The position numbers were made by a program, and so were the translations under genes. Under the pieces are notes generated by a model, which saw only the letters and a program-made list of their open reading frames with translations, was not told the DNA's origin and did no database searches. 64,000 nucleotides of DNA from Fallopia convolvulus. Taxonomy: Eukaryota > Streptophyta > Magnoliopsida > Caryophyllales > Polygonaceae. This document shows positions 14,031-26,113 of the stretch, in pieces. Position 1 is the first letter of the stretch. Each line of letters opens with the position of its first letter. The DNA lies in assembly GCA_964016875.1 (NCBI GenBank), contig OZ024724.1:43763820-43827819 (forward strand), in the 5' to 3' direction.

Positions 14031-14267
14031 CATCAATCATATTAGAAACAACGGGGTTTCAAACCCTCATCCGAATGGATGTACTAGGTTGACTTGGACA
14101 ACCTAATTTTCACCTATTAAAAAAAGAGTAGGAGATTCAGATGATAGTTTAAAAAAGTAATAAAGAGTTACATTCAATTTCAATGTTAATAATCGAACTC
14201 AGACCCAAATGACAGAGACCAAACAATCACTATAACTCTTTTACCCTTTTTGTACTAAGCTTCGATC

Positions 14268-14830
14268 CAGGATGACAATGGGAGATGATTTCTCTATTCC
14301 CTTGGAGATTTCCAATTCCTTTGCGGATTTCTCATTAGGGAGATGCGGATTGAGATTTAAAAACAGAGATAGAGAGGATAGAAAATTAATTCTATATATG
14401 CATGAAAATGGGAATAGGACTCTCCATGTTCCCCGCTCCGATTTCGACCCTGTTGGTAAAATCCCTAATGGAAATTCATTGGGAAAAAATATTTCATTTA
14501 TAATTCTACATTAAAACTTGAATTTAATTACATTTAAAAGTTATTTTTCTTTAATTTTGTTGATATTTAATTATAAAAGAAAAATCTAATTTTCAAGAAG
14601 GTAACTAAGATGTTTGATAATTTTTTTGTGTAAAATTAAACGAGAAAATCGCAGAGATACGGGGGTGGATAATTTTCGATAAGAACAGGGATCCGAGGAT
14701 ATATAGGGACGAAGACAATTTTCAATCTCAATCAAAAAATAGAGATAGGAACGGGGATTAAAATTCTAAACGAAGACATGAACATTAAGAGTATTCTTCG
14801 CTCTGTATTCTCCGCTCTGAATCCACCCTG
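14268..14830. mobile_element. Degenerate hAT-like non-autonomous repeat (GGGGAT-type)
   Basis: The left end CAGGATGACAATGGG and the right end CCACCCTG are imperfect inverted repeats, flanked by the similar octamers CTTCGATC and ATGCGATC (6 of 8). The interior is built from degraded GGGAT/GGAGAT-like strings. Boundaries are uncertain because the TSD is not exact. Confidence 0.35.
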
Positions 14831-15884
14831 ATGCGATCCCTAACTAATCTATATCCCACAATGACATGTTATTATTTTCTCTCAGATTATAGACTACCCC
14901 TAACAAACTTTTATTAGTTAAACCATTAATGTTAGTGACAACATTTGTTATGACTACTATTTCAGTTCCGAAACTCAAAACTCGATGGGAAGGTTTAATA
15001 AAGGTGACACCGTTATATGATTGATGTTATGATTAATTGAGTAGGAGAACGTGACATCGGCTGGCTAGTGGGGGAGTGATCCTAAATTTTGGAATGCTTA
15101 ATTATTGAGGAATCGGGTCGGGGGGACATATGATATGACACTTACGATGCCCCCACACCGCATACCACATGGGATTATTAGGATCGTCATTTGTCTCGTC
15201 TCCTTTTATTTACTAATCCATCATCAAATCATGCATTATATACTTCCTACGGGAATGTTCATGCCCTTCCTCTTCTTTTGTTCGGCGGATTAAATTAAGA
15301 GAAAATAAAATTACCTTTAATGGTCGCTAAATTACGTTTAATGGTACTTATTTCCTCATTTCAATTTGATACTCCATCGACCATGCACATTTTCTATTTT
15401 ATAATTTCATAACATCAAATACTATCAATATTCCAGAGAATGTAAGTGAGTTTGGCAAAATAAAAAAAAAAATTAGTCTTTAAATGAAAAGTTTATAGTT
15501 TTTTTTTTGGGTAAGAAAATACATGTTTTAGAATTTTGCAATACAAAATTTTTCGTTTATTTTTTTGGAAAATGATTTTGGAGTGTTTTTAGAAATTAAA
15601 TATGGTAGTGATGAAGCTTTTTTGTGTATTTTATATAAAAAAATGGCCGATTTTACATGATTTTGTTATTTAAATACTCAACATTTAATTTTTTATTTAT
15701 GATTTTCAAATTTGAAATTCATATAATCTTCGGTTTGAGATGCTTCATCTAGTTCACGTTTGACACTTCGGTTTCTTGGCTCCAAATGGTTTTGAGTTTC
15801 TTAAAAGGATATAAAAGGTCATGTATAACAATTAACATTGTTTTCATTCCTAGGTCTATAAACGTTGTCTTCAAGAGAGTTGGT
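14831..15884. other. AT-rich intergenic sequence
   Basis: No gene, RNA or terminal repeat recognised. Several long T or A runs occur between 15460 and 15700. Confidence 0.5.
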
Positions 15885-16859
15885 TTTTCTGTTGGGACGG
15901 TGTTGGGAACTCTGGTTCCAAACATTGGAACAACGATATCATTCTCCAGTTTTGACTATGACAAACACCATATGTGAACTCACATGTTATATCCAAGTAT
16001 TTCTAAGGAACACATGTCTAGTGAAGAATTCCCATGAACGTCCAAGGAACACAGGCATACATGATGAAGAGTTCCTTTCAAAGGAACTCTGAAGAAGACA
16101 GTTCCCATCACATGGGAACTCACATGTGCAAACAAAGACAAGTCAACGAGATTCACGGGATCCTGTCTCAAGACAAAACAAACGCTCAGTCTGAGGAACG
16201 GACTGAAACGTTTGATCCAACGACCCGATTGCTTCTCAAAGTTGACTCAATTCAAATTGTCACATGTGAAGGACAAAGACTTGGCACACAAGACAAAGGG
16301 CATTTCGGAGATAAATGAAAGTCAAGATTGTGGCCCAAGTATTGACAAGTATAAAGCCAAGTGAATAGTGCTCAGACAGAACACTTCTCCCAGAACTCAC
16401 TCATACCCACAAATCGAGAAAGAAAGAAGAAGAGAACTCCCCGGGGGGCGAGTGTTTGATCTCGACGACGACAAAGTCAAGTTCCCTAGAACAAGGGAAC
16501 TGTGATAGTCAAGGTGTAAGGTTTGATTTACTTGTCTTAGTTGAGTTGTTCGCTTAGGAATTCGGTTGAGAAGATTCATTAGTGTTGCTAGAGTTAGGTG
16601 GAACTCCTAGGAACAGAAAAGTTTGAATCTGGCCTATTATAACTAAGGAACAATCAATAATACATGTAAGTCATTCAAAATCCTCCAAGCGGAGGTAGAG
16701 GTTTACCCACACTACTAGTTGGTTGTCGTGGGGTTCCTCTATAAGGAAACTGTGTCTATTGCATTCTGTTTACTTACTTATATAGAATTTCCGCTGCCTT
16801 GGAAACATCCTAACCGCTAGTTCCAAGCTTTTGCTAACACTTAACGATCCAACATTTTC
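15885..16859. mobile_element. Solo LTR with TSD TTTTC
   Basis: The LTR spans 15890-16854 (965 bp), begins TGTTGGGACGG and ends GATCCAACA, so it has TG...CA ends and a 6-bp inverted terminal repeat TGTTGG/CCAACA. TTTTC flanks it exactly at 15885-15889 and 16855-16859. A TATA-like GTATAAAG near 16348 could be the LTR promoter. No primer binding site or internal region adjoins it, so this is the remnant of LTR-LTR recombination. Superfamily not determined. Confidence 0.75.
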
Positions 16860-17550
16860 TATTAAGAAAGGTCTAGTGATGTAGCTTGTTGCTCACTTAT
16901 CTTCATACTTTTGATGTAATTATGTCATATAATAGTAAATAAAGGGGTATATTATATATAATCTTGATAAAAGAAGCTTTGATTACTCCTTATAGTCATT
17001 GGGTGAACTAACATAAATGTTATAGCTAAAATTTTGAAATACTCTCTAAATTAAATAGAATAATATTAAATACAAATAGTTAGTTAATTTGGTGGAAAGA
17101 CAGATAAAGTCAATGATAAATAGATGAAATTAATTTTTTTTAATAAGTGTTCATCATCCTAAAACTCATATACTAATGAATTAAGGGAGTACTGTTTTTC
17201 CCAAATAAAATCTATACATGCCACATTATGTTTTCTGCAAAATAATATTCAATCAAACACGGTTGTACAATTCATATTGAATACAATTAATGAGAATATA
17301 TCATAACATTAACATTAGATAAGGACTGCGAGCCAAACAGACTAATAGCGAACATCTCTTCCTTAGCCAGATGTTAAACAAGAAGATAAAAAATTGGGCT
17401 GGGCCCAATACATATTGGTCGGGAGTTAGAATGATCTTGCAATGTGATAATACTTGCATCAAATGATATGCTTAGTGGTCCAGAATTGTAGTTAGTGGGT
17501 TGAGCTTTCTACTACTTCGTATGCAGAATTAGCTTAATTTTCTTGGTCTT
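16860..17550. other. AT-rich intergenic sequence
   Basis: Between the solo LTR and the Copia element I see no gene or terminal repeat. Confidence 0.5.
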
Positions 17551-17558
17551 GGGTACGA

Positions 17559-18638
17559 ACGAGTGAATTGATTTCAACTGTCGTCAAAGATAAAACATGG
17601 GACGAGATTCTCCCGGTTGAGTGATCAAGGCATAAATACCCTTTATGTTTCGTACTATAGCTAATAAAGATACATGGTGAGGAGCGATAGGACATTTTGG
17701 TGGTGTATGGTCTTAGGTACCGGAAACATAAACACCCGAATGATTTGAGAAGGCTAAGATTTGGAGGTTTGATGTAGAGAAGTTCAAACGGAGTTTTGTT
17801 GCGTAAGGTAGGGGTTAAAGTTCGGTCAGACAAATAAACCGCTGTGTGGAACGCATTTTCCCAGAATTGGAATGGTAAGTGAAAGGCCCATTTCTTGAAT
17901 AATCCGATGACGGCGTTCAACCGCACCATTTTGAGAGGGTGTATGTGGACATGAAACCCCATGTAGGATCCCGTGAGAATTGAGGAAGGGAATGAGAGCG
18001 GTGAATTCGGCGCCACCATCAGTTTGGAGGCATTTAATGTTTTTATTGAATTGGGTTTTGACCATTTGGTGGAAAAGCACAAAGAAATAATACACTTGTG
18101 ATTTATGTGAAAGGAAATAAATCCATATAAACTTCGAAAAATCGTCCACAAATGTCACATAATATTTAGAACCATAAATAGAGGAGACTGATGTAGGACC
18201 CCATACATCAGTATAGACCAAATCAAATAAGGACTGACTAGTTGATGACTACTAACAACGGGAAGCCTACGGCTCTTGCCAAGTTGACACGAAGGACAAA
18301 CATTGGACAAGCTTTTATTAGAGACTGGCAAATTAAAAGACACAACTTGACGCTTAAGAATGGACTCATGGGGGTGGCCAAGACGGTGATGCCAACCAGC
18401 AAGGGAGGTGCGAACAGTGGAAAAGGCGGTAGGTTGTTGGGGAGAATGGGCGGGGGTTGGCAGCCGGTAAAGCCCTTGATCAACGTTGCCGTCAGAATTG
18501 TCTTGCCCTGCATATTCTTCACAAACCAACAGTTAGAATGTAACTCAACAAAGACATTGTTGTCACAAGAAAAGAACAAAAACCTAACAAGCTTTGAGCA
18601 ATATGAGGAGCCACCAAAACATCTTTAAGAATCAATGA
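17559..18638 (-). pseudogene. Copia integrase (broken, no RT downstream)
   Basis: Minus-strand frames give the GAG-pre-integrase HHCC finger (WHHRLGHPHES, then CPSCQLGKSRRLP), the catalytic core (VYTDVWGP, CLQTDGGAEF and SQNGAVERRHR as the D, D and E), and the C-terminal FGCLCFRYLRPY region. Frameshifts fall near 18220 and 17880. The frame then runs into a remnant of LTR sequence rather than RT. Confidence 0.85.
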
Positions 18639-19449
18639 CTTACAACTAGGGGTGTCAATCGGGCGGGTCGGGTCGGGTTTGGGTCGGGTCAATTCGGTTT
18701 CGGGTAAGTTTGGATTCGGTTCAAATTCGGATATTTTGAAAATCGGGTCAAATTGGGTTGGATCATTTCGGGTCGGGTCACCCAATTAATCGAGCAAAGT
18801 CGGGTTTCGGGTCAATTTCGGTCGGGTCATTCGGTTTTCGGTCCAACTTGATTTCGGATAAGTCCGGTTTCGGGTTTAGTTATTTTCGGATTTAGTCGGA
18901 TTTCGGGTGATTCGGGTTTCGGGTTTTTCGGATTTTGGGTGAATTGGATTTCGACTTTGACCGAATTTCTGGTTAATCTGATTTCGAGTAAGCGGATTTT
19001 GATTTAGACCATATATTGAATAATGATTTTTCGTAGTTTAACTACTCTAGGGTCTAAATATTTAATGTAACATTTAAATTAAAAACATAATTATACTAAA
19101 TATTCATTATCATTAATATTTTAAAACATAATGAAATTTTCGGATGCTTTCGGGTCGGGTAACTTCGGATTTTCGGATGGTTTCGGGTCGGGTAACTTCG
19201 GATTTTCGGATGACTTCGGGTCGGGTAGCATCGGATATCGGGTTGCATCAGGCTTACCCATTCGGGTATAATCGGTTTTGGGTTAATCTCGAGTTCGGGT
19301 TTTTTCGGATTCGGGTCAAATATGTTCAGGTCAAACATGTCTCGGGTATAAAATTTTTTATCTTTTTCTCGGGTCGGGTCGGGTTCGGAGTCGGGCGGGT
19401 CAGGCGGGTTTCTCGGGTCTGGTCAAATTTTGACAGCCCTACTTACAAC
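18639..19449. mobile_element. hAT-like non-autonomous element, TCGGGT type, TSD CTTACAAC
   Basis: The element is 18647-19441 (795 bp), beginning TAGGGGTGTCAAT and ending TTTTGACAGCCCTA (inverted termini). CTTACAAC flanks it exactly at 18639-18646 and 19442-19449. Both ends consist of dense degenerate GGGTCGGGT/TTTCGGGT reiterations, and the centre near 19010-19140 is AT-rich. It has no coding capacity. It sits inside the Copia pol region, so it is younger than that element. Confidence 0.85.
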
Positions 19450-20576
19450 CATGTAAGAACGAACTACCAGTATGAGTAATTGGAATGGTCATACCATCAC
19501 CTAGAGCAAATTGATCACGACCACCATAGTAAGACTTGATGGACAAATTCTGAAGATTGTTGGTCACATGATGAGTCAACTCGGAATCGAGGCACCAGTT
19601 TGGATCGGTTAGGGCTGATGGGGACGTGTAGTTCACTGTTTTTGGGATGGGTGCGTTATATGGATAAGTGGTCTCATCGAACCGTTCATGACAGTTGCGA
19701 GCCTGATGATTAGGACGATTACAAATCTGACAAATGGGGCGATTGGTAGGGTCACGGGGCTGCTGAGATGATTGACCAGAATTGTGATTTGAAGACGAGC
19801 CAGGGGAGTTGTTTGAGTAGGAGCCACGACCCCTGCCATGATCACGGTCTCCGCGTTCACGGCCACGCCCGCGCGATGATGAAGCATAGTTGGCGTTAGG
19901 GGATGTAGGATTTGACGCTGAAGGAATAGCAACGACCTTTTGTTCAACCTCAATACGCTCTTCCTCATGAAGAAGAAAACCAACGAGATCGTCGGGCGTG
20001 ATGTCACCAGTCCTGACATGAATAGCAGTCTTGAATGGTCCATAAGAGGAATCAAGACCTTGAAGTAGACAATCAATGAAGTCAACATCACTAATGTTAT
20101 GCTCACACTCAACAAGAGAATCAATGATCGGACGCTTCTTTTCGATGTAGTCAAACATAGACATGGAGCCTTTGACGAGACTGTAATTGGACCTTTAAGT
20201 ACATGACACAAGCCCTTGTTTGAGATCAGAATAACCTGGAAATCATGAGCCAGAGATCAGAGGAAGTACCGACACGAGCAATCTACGAGAGAATCCGACC
20301 GGTCAGCGTGGCACGAAGCCAAACTAGAACCAGTCGGTCCTTCTTTTTCCACTTGTTGTAGGCCTCGACAGAAGCCGCATGAGACTCGGTAGTGGACTTT
20401 GGTAGCGGTGGATCATCAACAAAGGATTCGAGTTCAAACGCTTCAAGGGTGGAGTATATGACACCACGCCAAGAGAAGTAATTGTGACGATCTAACTTGA
20501 TCGCAATAGTAGGAAATTGAATTTGATTTGTGGAATCAGCTCCAAGGAAATTGGTGTTGAGATTTTGACCAGACAT
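19450..20576 (-). pseudogene. Copia gag with zinc knuckle and start of protease (broken)
   Basis: An ATG at 20576 opens a Copia gag N-terminus (LDRHNYFSWRGVIYSTLEAF). The frame breaks near 20280 and resumes at about 20164 (MSMFDYIEKKRPIIDSLV). An Arg/Gly/Ser-rich stretch precedes a CCHC knuckle CQICNRPNHQARNC, then a protease start in which the expected DSG reads DSE. The hAT-like insertion at 19441 cuts the frame downstream. It is a pseudogene through a frameshift, a stop codon and the insertion. Confidence 0.8.
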
Positions 20577-20895
20577 GATAGACGGTGGCGGTGAACAGGG
20601 GCGGAGTTGTGGTGGGAGTGATGATCAGAGAAGGAGTTGGGGATGCATGGTTAGAAAGGGACATAAACCCTAGCGACTGATACCATATGAACGAGTGAAT
20701 TGACTTCAACTGAGTTGATTTCATTCCATTCAAGACTTTACAATATATAGTTACACAAAGGCTTGGGCTACAAGATAGTTACAAAAGATAAGATCAATTC
20801 GTATCATATCTTACACAATATGGAAACAAGATAAACAAAATTATTTGCACTTATCTTTATTGGGCACTGCTCATGATCATGAGAGTCGAAGGGTA

Positions 20896-21157
20896 CTAAT
20901 AAACCTGATGTCCACTTGACTAGATATTTGAAGGCAGAATTAGCATCGTTAGCACACAAAACTTCTAAAATTTGGGTTCCATTTACTATCCTTCATATTA
21001 GAAAAATAAATAAATGATTTATTATTAATTCAGGTCCTTCAGGAGTAAATGTGCATGATGAACGTGTGACATTTGAATTCAATTACGAAACAAACTAAAA
21101 AAAATCAAATATAATCAGATTAATTAAATATATCATTATTCATCCTTAGGAAGATCA
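20896..21157. other. AT-rich spacer between the Copia and hAT-like elements
   Basis: No gene or repeat terminus seen. Confidence 0.4.
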
Positions 21158-21432
21158 ATAGTGTATAGAGCTGTCAAATGGGTCGGTCAAGTCGGATTCA
21201 GGTTCGGTTATTTCGGGTTCGGGTTAAGTCGGATTCTGGTCGTAACGGGTCACCGGTCAAATCGGGTCGGGTAATTTCGGGTTTTCGGGTGGGTTGGGTC
21301 GACCTAACAGGTCAAGAAAATCAAATTTTTTACAATTATTAAAATATTATATTGTTTAAAAATGATATTTAATAATAATCTATTATTTTTATATTTAATA
21401 ATAAAATATATTATAAATTTGAAAATATATTA

Positions 21433-22483
21433 TATATATTCGAGGAAATTGCACTAAACTACCCGTTAAATAGGCCAATTTACACTTAAACACCCGTTAT
21501 ACACGAATTTGTTTTAAACCACCCAAAACTTTGATTCCGTTAACAAATAGCCACCCATGGCGTTATTCCGTCAAAAATGTCGTTAGATCGTGTACAATTA
21601 CTACTTTGCCCTCAATTCTCAAGCTTTCTCTCTTTGCTACTTCTTCAATGGCCGCTCAAGACCTCAACATCCCCTCCTCTCTCCCGCCTTACTCTGAGGT
21701 AACCAAATCGGACTCCTCCTCACTCAAAATCACCCCCAATCACCTCAACATTTCGATTCAATTTCACATTTCCCTACTCAAAGGGTGACAGATCTCGTTT
21801 TTATTTAGCTAGGGTTTCTGGTTGCGAAAAATTAGAAAAAAGCCCCTTTTTTGACTGAGTGCTCTTGTTTTCTTGCTCCCACAGATGATATACGCCGCCA
21901 TAGAAGCGCTGAACGAGAAGATGGGGTCGAACAAGACGTCGATCTCGAGCTACATAGAATCCAAGGACGGGAATCTCCCGACGGTCCACCCCACGCTTCT
22001 CAAGCACCACTTGCACAAGATGAAGGAGAGCGGAGAACTCATCTTCTGGAAGAACAATTACATGAAGCCCGACCCCAATTTCGTCCGCCACGGCCGGCGC
22101 AGGCTCCGCCTTCGGTGGCCAGGGCAACGACGCTAGCTGTTTCGTTCAAGAAGAAGGAGACACGTGGCGGGACAAGGAAGTATCCCCGACCAGAGGAGGA
22201 TTTGGACATGGGAATGGCAATTGGGCCCGGGTCGGGCCTGGGTATGGGCTCTGGGCCTGGGTCCAGGAAGAGAGCTAGGCCTCCTAAATGTTTGGAACAA
22301 TTGAGGGCAAAGTTGTCTTCTTACACAATCTAACGACATTTTTGACGGAATAACGCCATGGGTGGCTATTTGTTAATTGAATCAATGTTTTGGGTGGTTT
22401 AAAACAAATTCGTGTATAACGAGTGGTTAAGTGTAAATTGGCCTATTTAACGGGTGGTTTAGTGCAATTTCCTCTATATATTC
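21433..22483 (+). mobile_element. Pack-MULE with about 190-bp terminal inverted repeats, TSD TATATATTC
   Basis: The element is 21442-22474 (1033 bp). The first and last about 190 bp are long imperfect inverted repeats starting GAGGAAATTGCACTAAAC. The 9-bp TSD TATATATTC lies at 21433-21441 and 22475-22483, the length expected for Mutator-like elements. The interior holds a gene fragment (H15 domain) and no transposase, which defines a Pack-MULE. Confidence 0.88.
21648..22136 (+). CDS. Captured H15 (linker-histone/HMG-Y-like) gene fragment in Pack-MULE
   Basis: Exon 21648-21698 encodes MAAQDLNIPSSLPPYSE; GT-AG intron 21699-21884; exon 21885-22136 continues in frame for 100 residues in all. The core (MIYAAIEALNEKMGSNKTSI, then YIESKDGNLP and LLKHHLHKMKESGELIFWK) is the winged-helix H15 domain of plant HMG-Y-related proteins. 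After KPDPN the frame departs from the family: a +1 shift restores Pro/Arg-rich, AT-hook-like sequence up to a stop near 22333, so the usual AT-hook tail is lost. Intron retention shows capture from genomic DNA, not retrotransposition. A short H15-only product is possible if it is transcribed. Confidence 0.75.
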
Positions 22484-22682
22484 TATAAATATAACAAATC
22501 GGGTCAACCCAACGGGTTTCGGGTTTGAAACCAACTTCATACCTTCGGGAAAGCATGAAAATAAGGGTTTCGGGTCTATCGAGTTCGGTTTATATTGGGT
22601 TTCGGGTCTTAACCCTAAAATTTTGGAGTGGTTCGGGTCAATTTTTCGGATCGGGTCAGCTTTTGACCGCTCTAATAGTGTA

Positions 22683-25210
22683 TCATTGAAAATGTAGGAA
22701 TACATTTCTATATAGGACCCAAAGTAATCAAAATCTAACCCTTTTGGTACTTCTCATCCTTATCATTACCTATAAATCCACTCTCTATTAGACCGAAAGT
22801 TGGGATATAGAAATGGATTTCCACATCTGAAATGTGTAGAGAATTGTTCCCGCCAATAGGTAGTAATCCTCTTTAGTTAAGTTGGAAGATGTGGGCTTAG
22901 CCCAATAGGAATTGGGACTTGGGCCTTTATTCAGTACGGTCCAATATTTTTGGTTCACTGAATTGTTCCCGCCAACCACTTTATCTGTCTAACCGCTTTT
23001 CTTAGAAACAGATTTTTGGGTCTATAAAATTACCAAGTTATCTTCACATTTCGATTCATAAGATCTCAACCTTCAAGTCTTTTACATGGTTGACAAGGAT
23101 TTAGAGATCATTAACTTTGTATTATACAGATTTATCATCAACACTCAGAATTCAAAGTAATTTTAGAATTAGAAGTGAGCCCAACAATATGACCCACTTC
23201 AAATCAAGAAGGGAGCCCAACAATCTCCCTCTTCCCGATTTAAATTGGACGTGTTGTAATGTCGAATTCTCCACGATTGTCTTCAACCTTCTTGGTCGGT
23301 ATCACATCTATCATCATGCGTGACCAACTCTCCTTGCATTATTCTTTGGATGCGATATACTTTACCTTGGTAGTCTTTAAGGTGACACATCGTTACAAAC
23401 TTTGATCGCCAAAAATCAGTCCCCCTAGAGAGGCATTCGTATAACCTAATATTGAACTCCTGGAATCATTATATCCGAACGGTTTTACTGTTGTGCCCTC
23501 TAGCAAAGGTTTCCCTTTGCTTGCTTGTTAGTGTGGTCTTCATGCAAGGCTTTCATCTCCTCTTGCATGGCTCTTACTCACTTTGTTTCGTGATTGTCGA
23601 TCATAGCTTCTTCATAAACCCTAAGGCTCCTGTCATTTGTGAGTATCTCGTACTCATTTGGGCTACATCGGGGTAATGATCGATCAATCTTCTTGTTGAT
23701 AGGATCCCAAGGCTGATAGTTGAGCTTGTCTCTTGGGGAATCAAGGGTTATCCACTTGTTGGTCTTACATCGGACTTGGATCATATCATGTGCAACGACC
23801 TTTCCTTTCACTTTCAAGCCTTGACCAAACATTCTTTGGTGAACTTTCACTTCCCTTCACCAAAGAACCTCTATAAACCTTGCTCATACCTTCATTTCTC
23901 ATCCGAAAATTACCAAAGTCACGACTTTATAAGGATGAGAAGATTTTTTTTGTGAAGAGTGATGTGGAAGGATGCGCCTATGTTGATAATTCTGGTGTTA
24001 TTGCCATATAAAAATTTTCATTTTTCCTCATGCAACGAGATAAAGATCATCACCTTCATTTGTCATGGTGATGACCCTCCTTTTCTTGTGCTAACAATAT
24101 CGGCCATCTAAACCATCTTTATACAATTGTAGCAGGCTATCTTATAGTGTGACTATAACACTCTTATACTAACCGAAGGACTGAGATGGTCAAAGGAGGA
24201 CATTCAAAGCTTCCAACCAAGATCGTTTCAAAAGAAGAGAACGTTTAAGATTAGAAAGGTTGTGACAAAACAAGTCTTCTAAAAACAACTATTTTCATAA
24301 GTGCATTGGAAAATGAAGTCAATATCCAAGAAGATCGATATAAGAAGTCTTCATGGGCATTCCACGTGAGCCATCTCGGGTCATCATACTCAACTATAGG
24401 CTAGGCTCCAATCTACATGCTTAGAAGATCAAAATCCAAGAGCTCGTGCACCTATTCTGATTACAGTTGAAGGTTGTGCACCTATTCTCAAATTCCCCTT
24501 ATAGTCGTGCACATTAGCCTTAGGTTGCCCTTTGGGTCATGTGCCTTGTAGAGAATCCTTGTAGGGCCTCATTTTGGGCTCATTCTTTGTTAATACTTTA
24601 ACCTAATTTTTGTCAAGTGTTTTCCTTTATAAACACATGCTTTTCATTATCATTAGATTAGGTTAAATTTAATTAAGAGTGTTTTGGCTAAAGCGCTTTT
24701 CGATTTCAGCTTAAAACAATGATTGTTCTTCTTTCGTTATTGCAATGAAATTATCATTCAAGTTCGTTGTGTTCTTCGTTGTAACGAATTCTCATATTTA
24801 TCAATAAAGTCCCACAAATTGTTTTTTTTCTCTATTGTTTTTCGTTCCTTTTGATCGCATTCTTTATCATCATTCGCAATCCATCGTCTGGTGTCTATGA
24901 CCTGAGATAGTTGGTTGAGAGTTGAGAGTTTGAGAGTTGAGACCATCTTGAAAAGGATATTAAAGTGAAACCTAACAATTTTGTCCAAAATAGATAACGG
25001 GCCACTTGCTAACTTGTTAATTTGAGCGTCAAATATATGACCCACTTATAATTATGGAGGGAGCCCAACATTGAATTGCAAGCAAGTCATCATCAACCTT
25101 AGTCATTTGACCTTCCCAATATTGTAATTGGGCCCATCAAATCAATCTATAACTTGAAGAGGTCCTCATGTAGTAAAAGTTAATGCCACCACTCGAGCCT
25201 CCACCCTTAA
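22683..25210 (-). mobile_element. Old Copia relic with pol fragment
   Basis: On the minus strand, 23850-23480 gives degenerate pol: WDPINKKIDRS, then RSLRVYEEAMIDNHETK, a stop, and VRAMQEEMKALHEDHT, the usual junction between the integrase tail and RT start in Copia. A polypurine-like GGGAAGAGGGAGAT followed by TGTTGGGCTCCC lies on the minus strand at about 23240-23212. The same TGTTGGGCTCCC and about 35 bp of similar sequence occur near 25067-25036, so these may be the starts of the two LTRs. A promoter-like CTTTATAAACACATGC occurs near 24627. Boundaries are uncertain. Confidence 0.4.
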
Positions 25211-26113
25211 TACTCCCTCCGTCCCGGTTTGATATTCCCGTTTTCCTATTTGGGTGTCCCCCTTTGATGTTCTCATATCTGATAATTTCTATATTGGGTG
25301 TTAGAAGACTGACGAAATTGCCCTCATGAGGTGTTTGAAATACCAGAAATGTCCATGGCCCTTTTAATCACAATTTGCCTCATGAAACCCTAGGAGCTCC
25401 ATTTTTCGCTGCCTCTCTCTGAAACCCTTTGAAGAACTCTCTCTTCTTCTCCTCACTCTCTCATACGCGAGGTTGATTCTGTACTTGCTTCCTCCGTCCC
25501 GGTTTGATCGATCTCTTAGGTCTTTGTTCTTGTTTGATATTGGTTCTCTGAGTGACGATCTTTATCGCGGTTTGTCCCCTTGCTCGATTGTTGTTCTTCG
25601 ATTTGTCCCCCAAATCGAAGATTGGAGCCTTGAACGACCGATTATTGGTGAGTTCCTTCGATTTAGTGTTGTTCTTGTGAATTTCGCCCCAAATTCCTCT
25701 TGTTTACGATGTTTCATTACTTTGTGATATCTGGGCTCGATCTAGGGCTCAATCTTGCAATATTGTCCCTATTGTGTGCTTGTCTTAACGTTTGTGTTCA
25801 TCTATTTTGGTTGCATGTTGCTGAATCAACTTATCTGAGCCTCTAGCCTCTTTGAATTGGTGAGTTCCTCGAATCTCAGACAATGGTTTTGTGAATTTGT
25901 CCCCTACAGTTGTGCTTGTTGACATTTTGCTTCATTTATTTCCCTTGCATGTTGATGAATCGATTTATCTGAGTCAATAGCTTCTCTGATCTGGTGAGTT
26001 TGTTCAAACAAGGGTAAAACATGTGCTTATTGACAGTTTGCTTCATTTTGCTTGTGCATCTTAACAGTTTGCTGCATTATTTGTGCTTTGCAGGTGTCCC
26101 CTTCACCTTGATC

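Larger units (their letters stand above)
17551..20895 (-). mobile_element. Internally deleted Ty1/Copia retrotransposon, TSD GGGTA
   Basis: The element occupies 17556-20890 and is flanked by GGGTA at 17551-17555 and 20891-20895. The 5' LTR is at the right, 20688-20890 (203 bp), with the Met-tRNA primer site TGGTATCAG on the minus strand 2 nt inside. Only about 24 bp of the other LTR survives at the left (17557-17580, one mismatch), fused directly to the integrase reading frame. RT and RNase H are missing. Since both TSD copies remain, the loss was internal, between pol and the 3' LTR. A hAT-like element interrupts it at 18647-19441. Confidence 0.75.
21158..22682. mobile_element. hAT-like element, TCGGGT type, TSD ATAGTGTA, containing a Pack-MULE
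   Basis: The element spans 21166-22674, starting TAGAGCTGTCAAATGGG and ending TTTTGACCGCTCTA, with ATAGTGTA exact at 21158-21165 and 22675-22682. Its arms carry the same TCGGGT-rich reiterations as the element at 18647. Subtracting the nested MULE leaves about 470 bp. Confidence 0.85.

Noticed and set aside
18660..19430. TTTCGGG/GGGTCGGG runs as telomere-like repeats
   Set aside because: Plant telomeres are TTTAGGG. These runs are degenerate, bounded by inverted termini and an 8-bp TSD, so they belong to a transposon.
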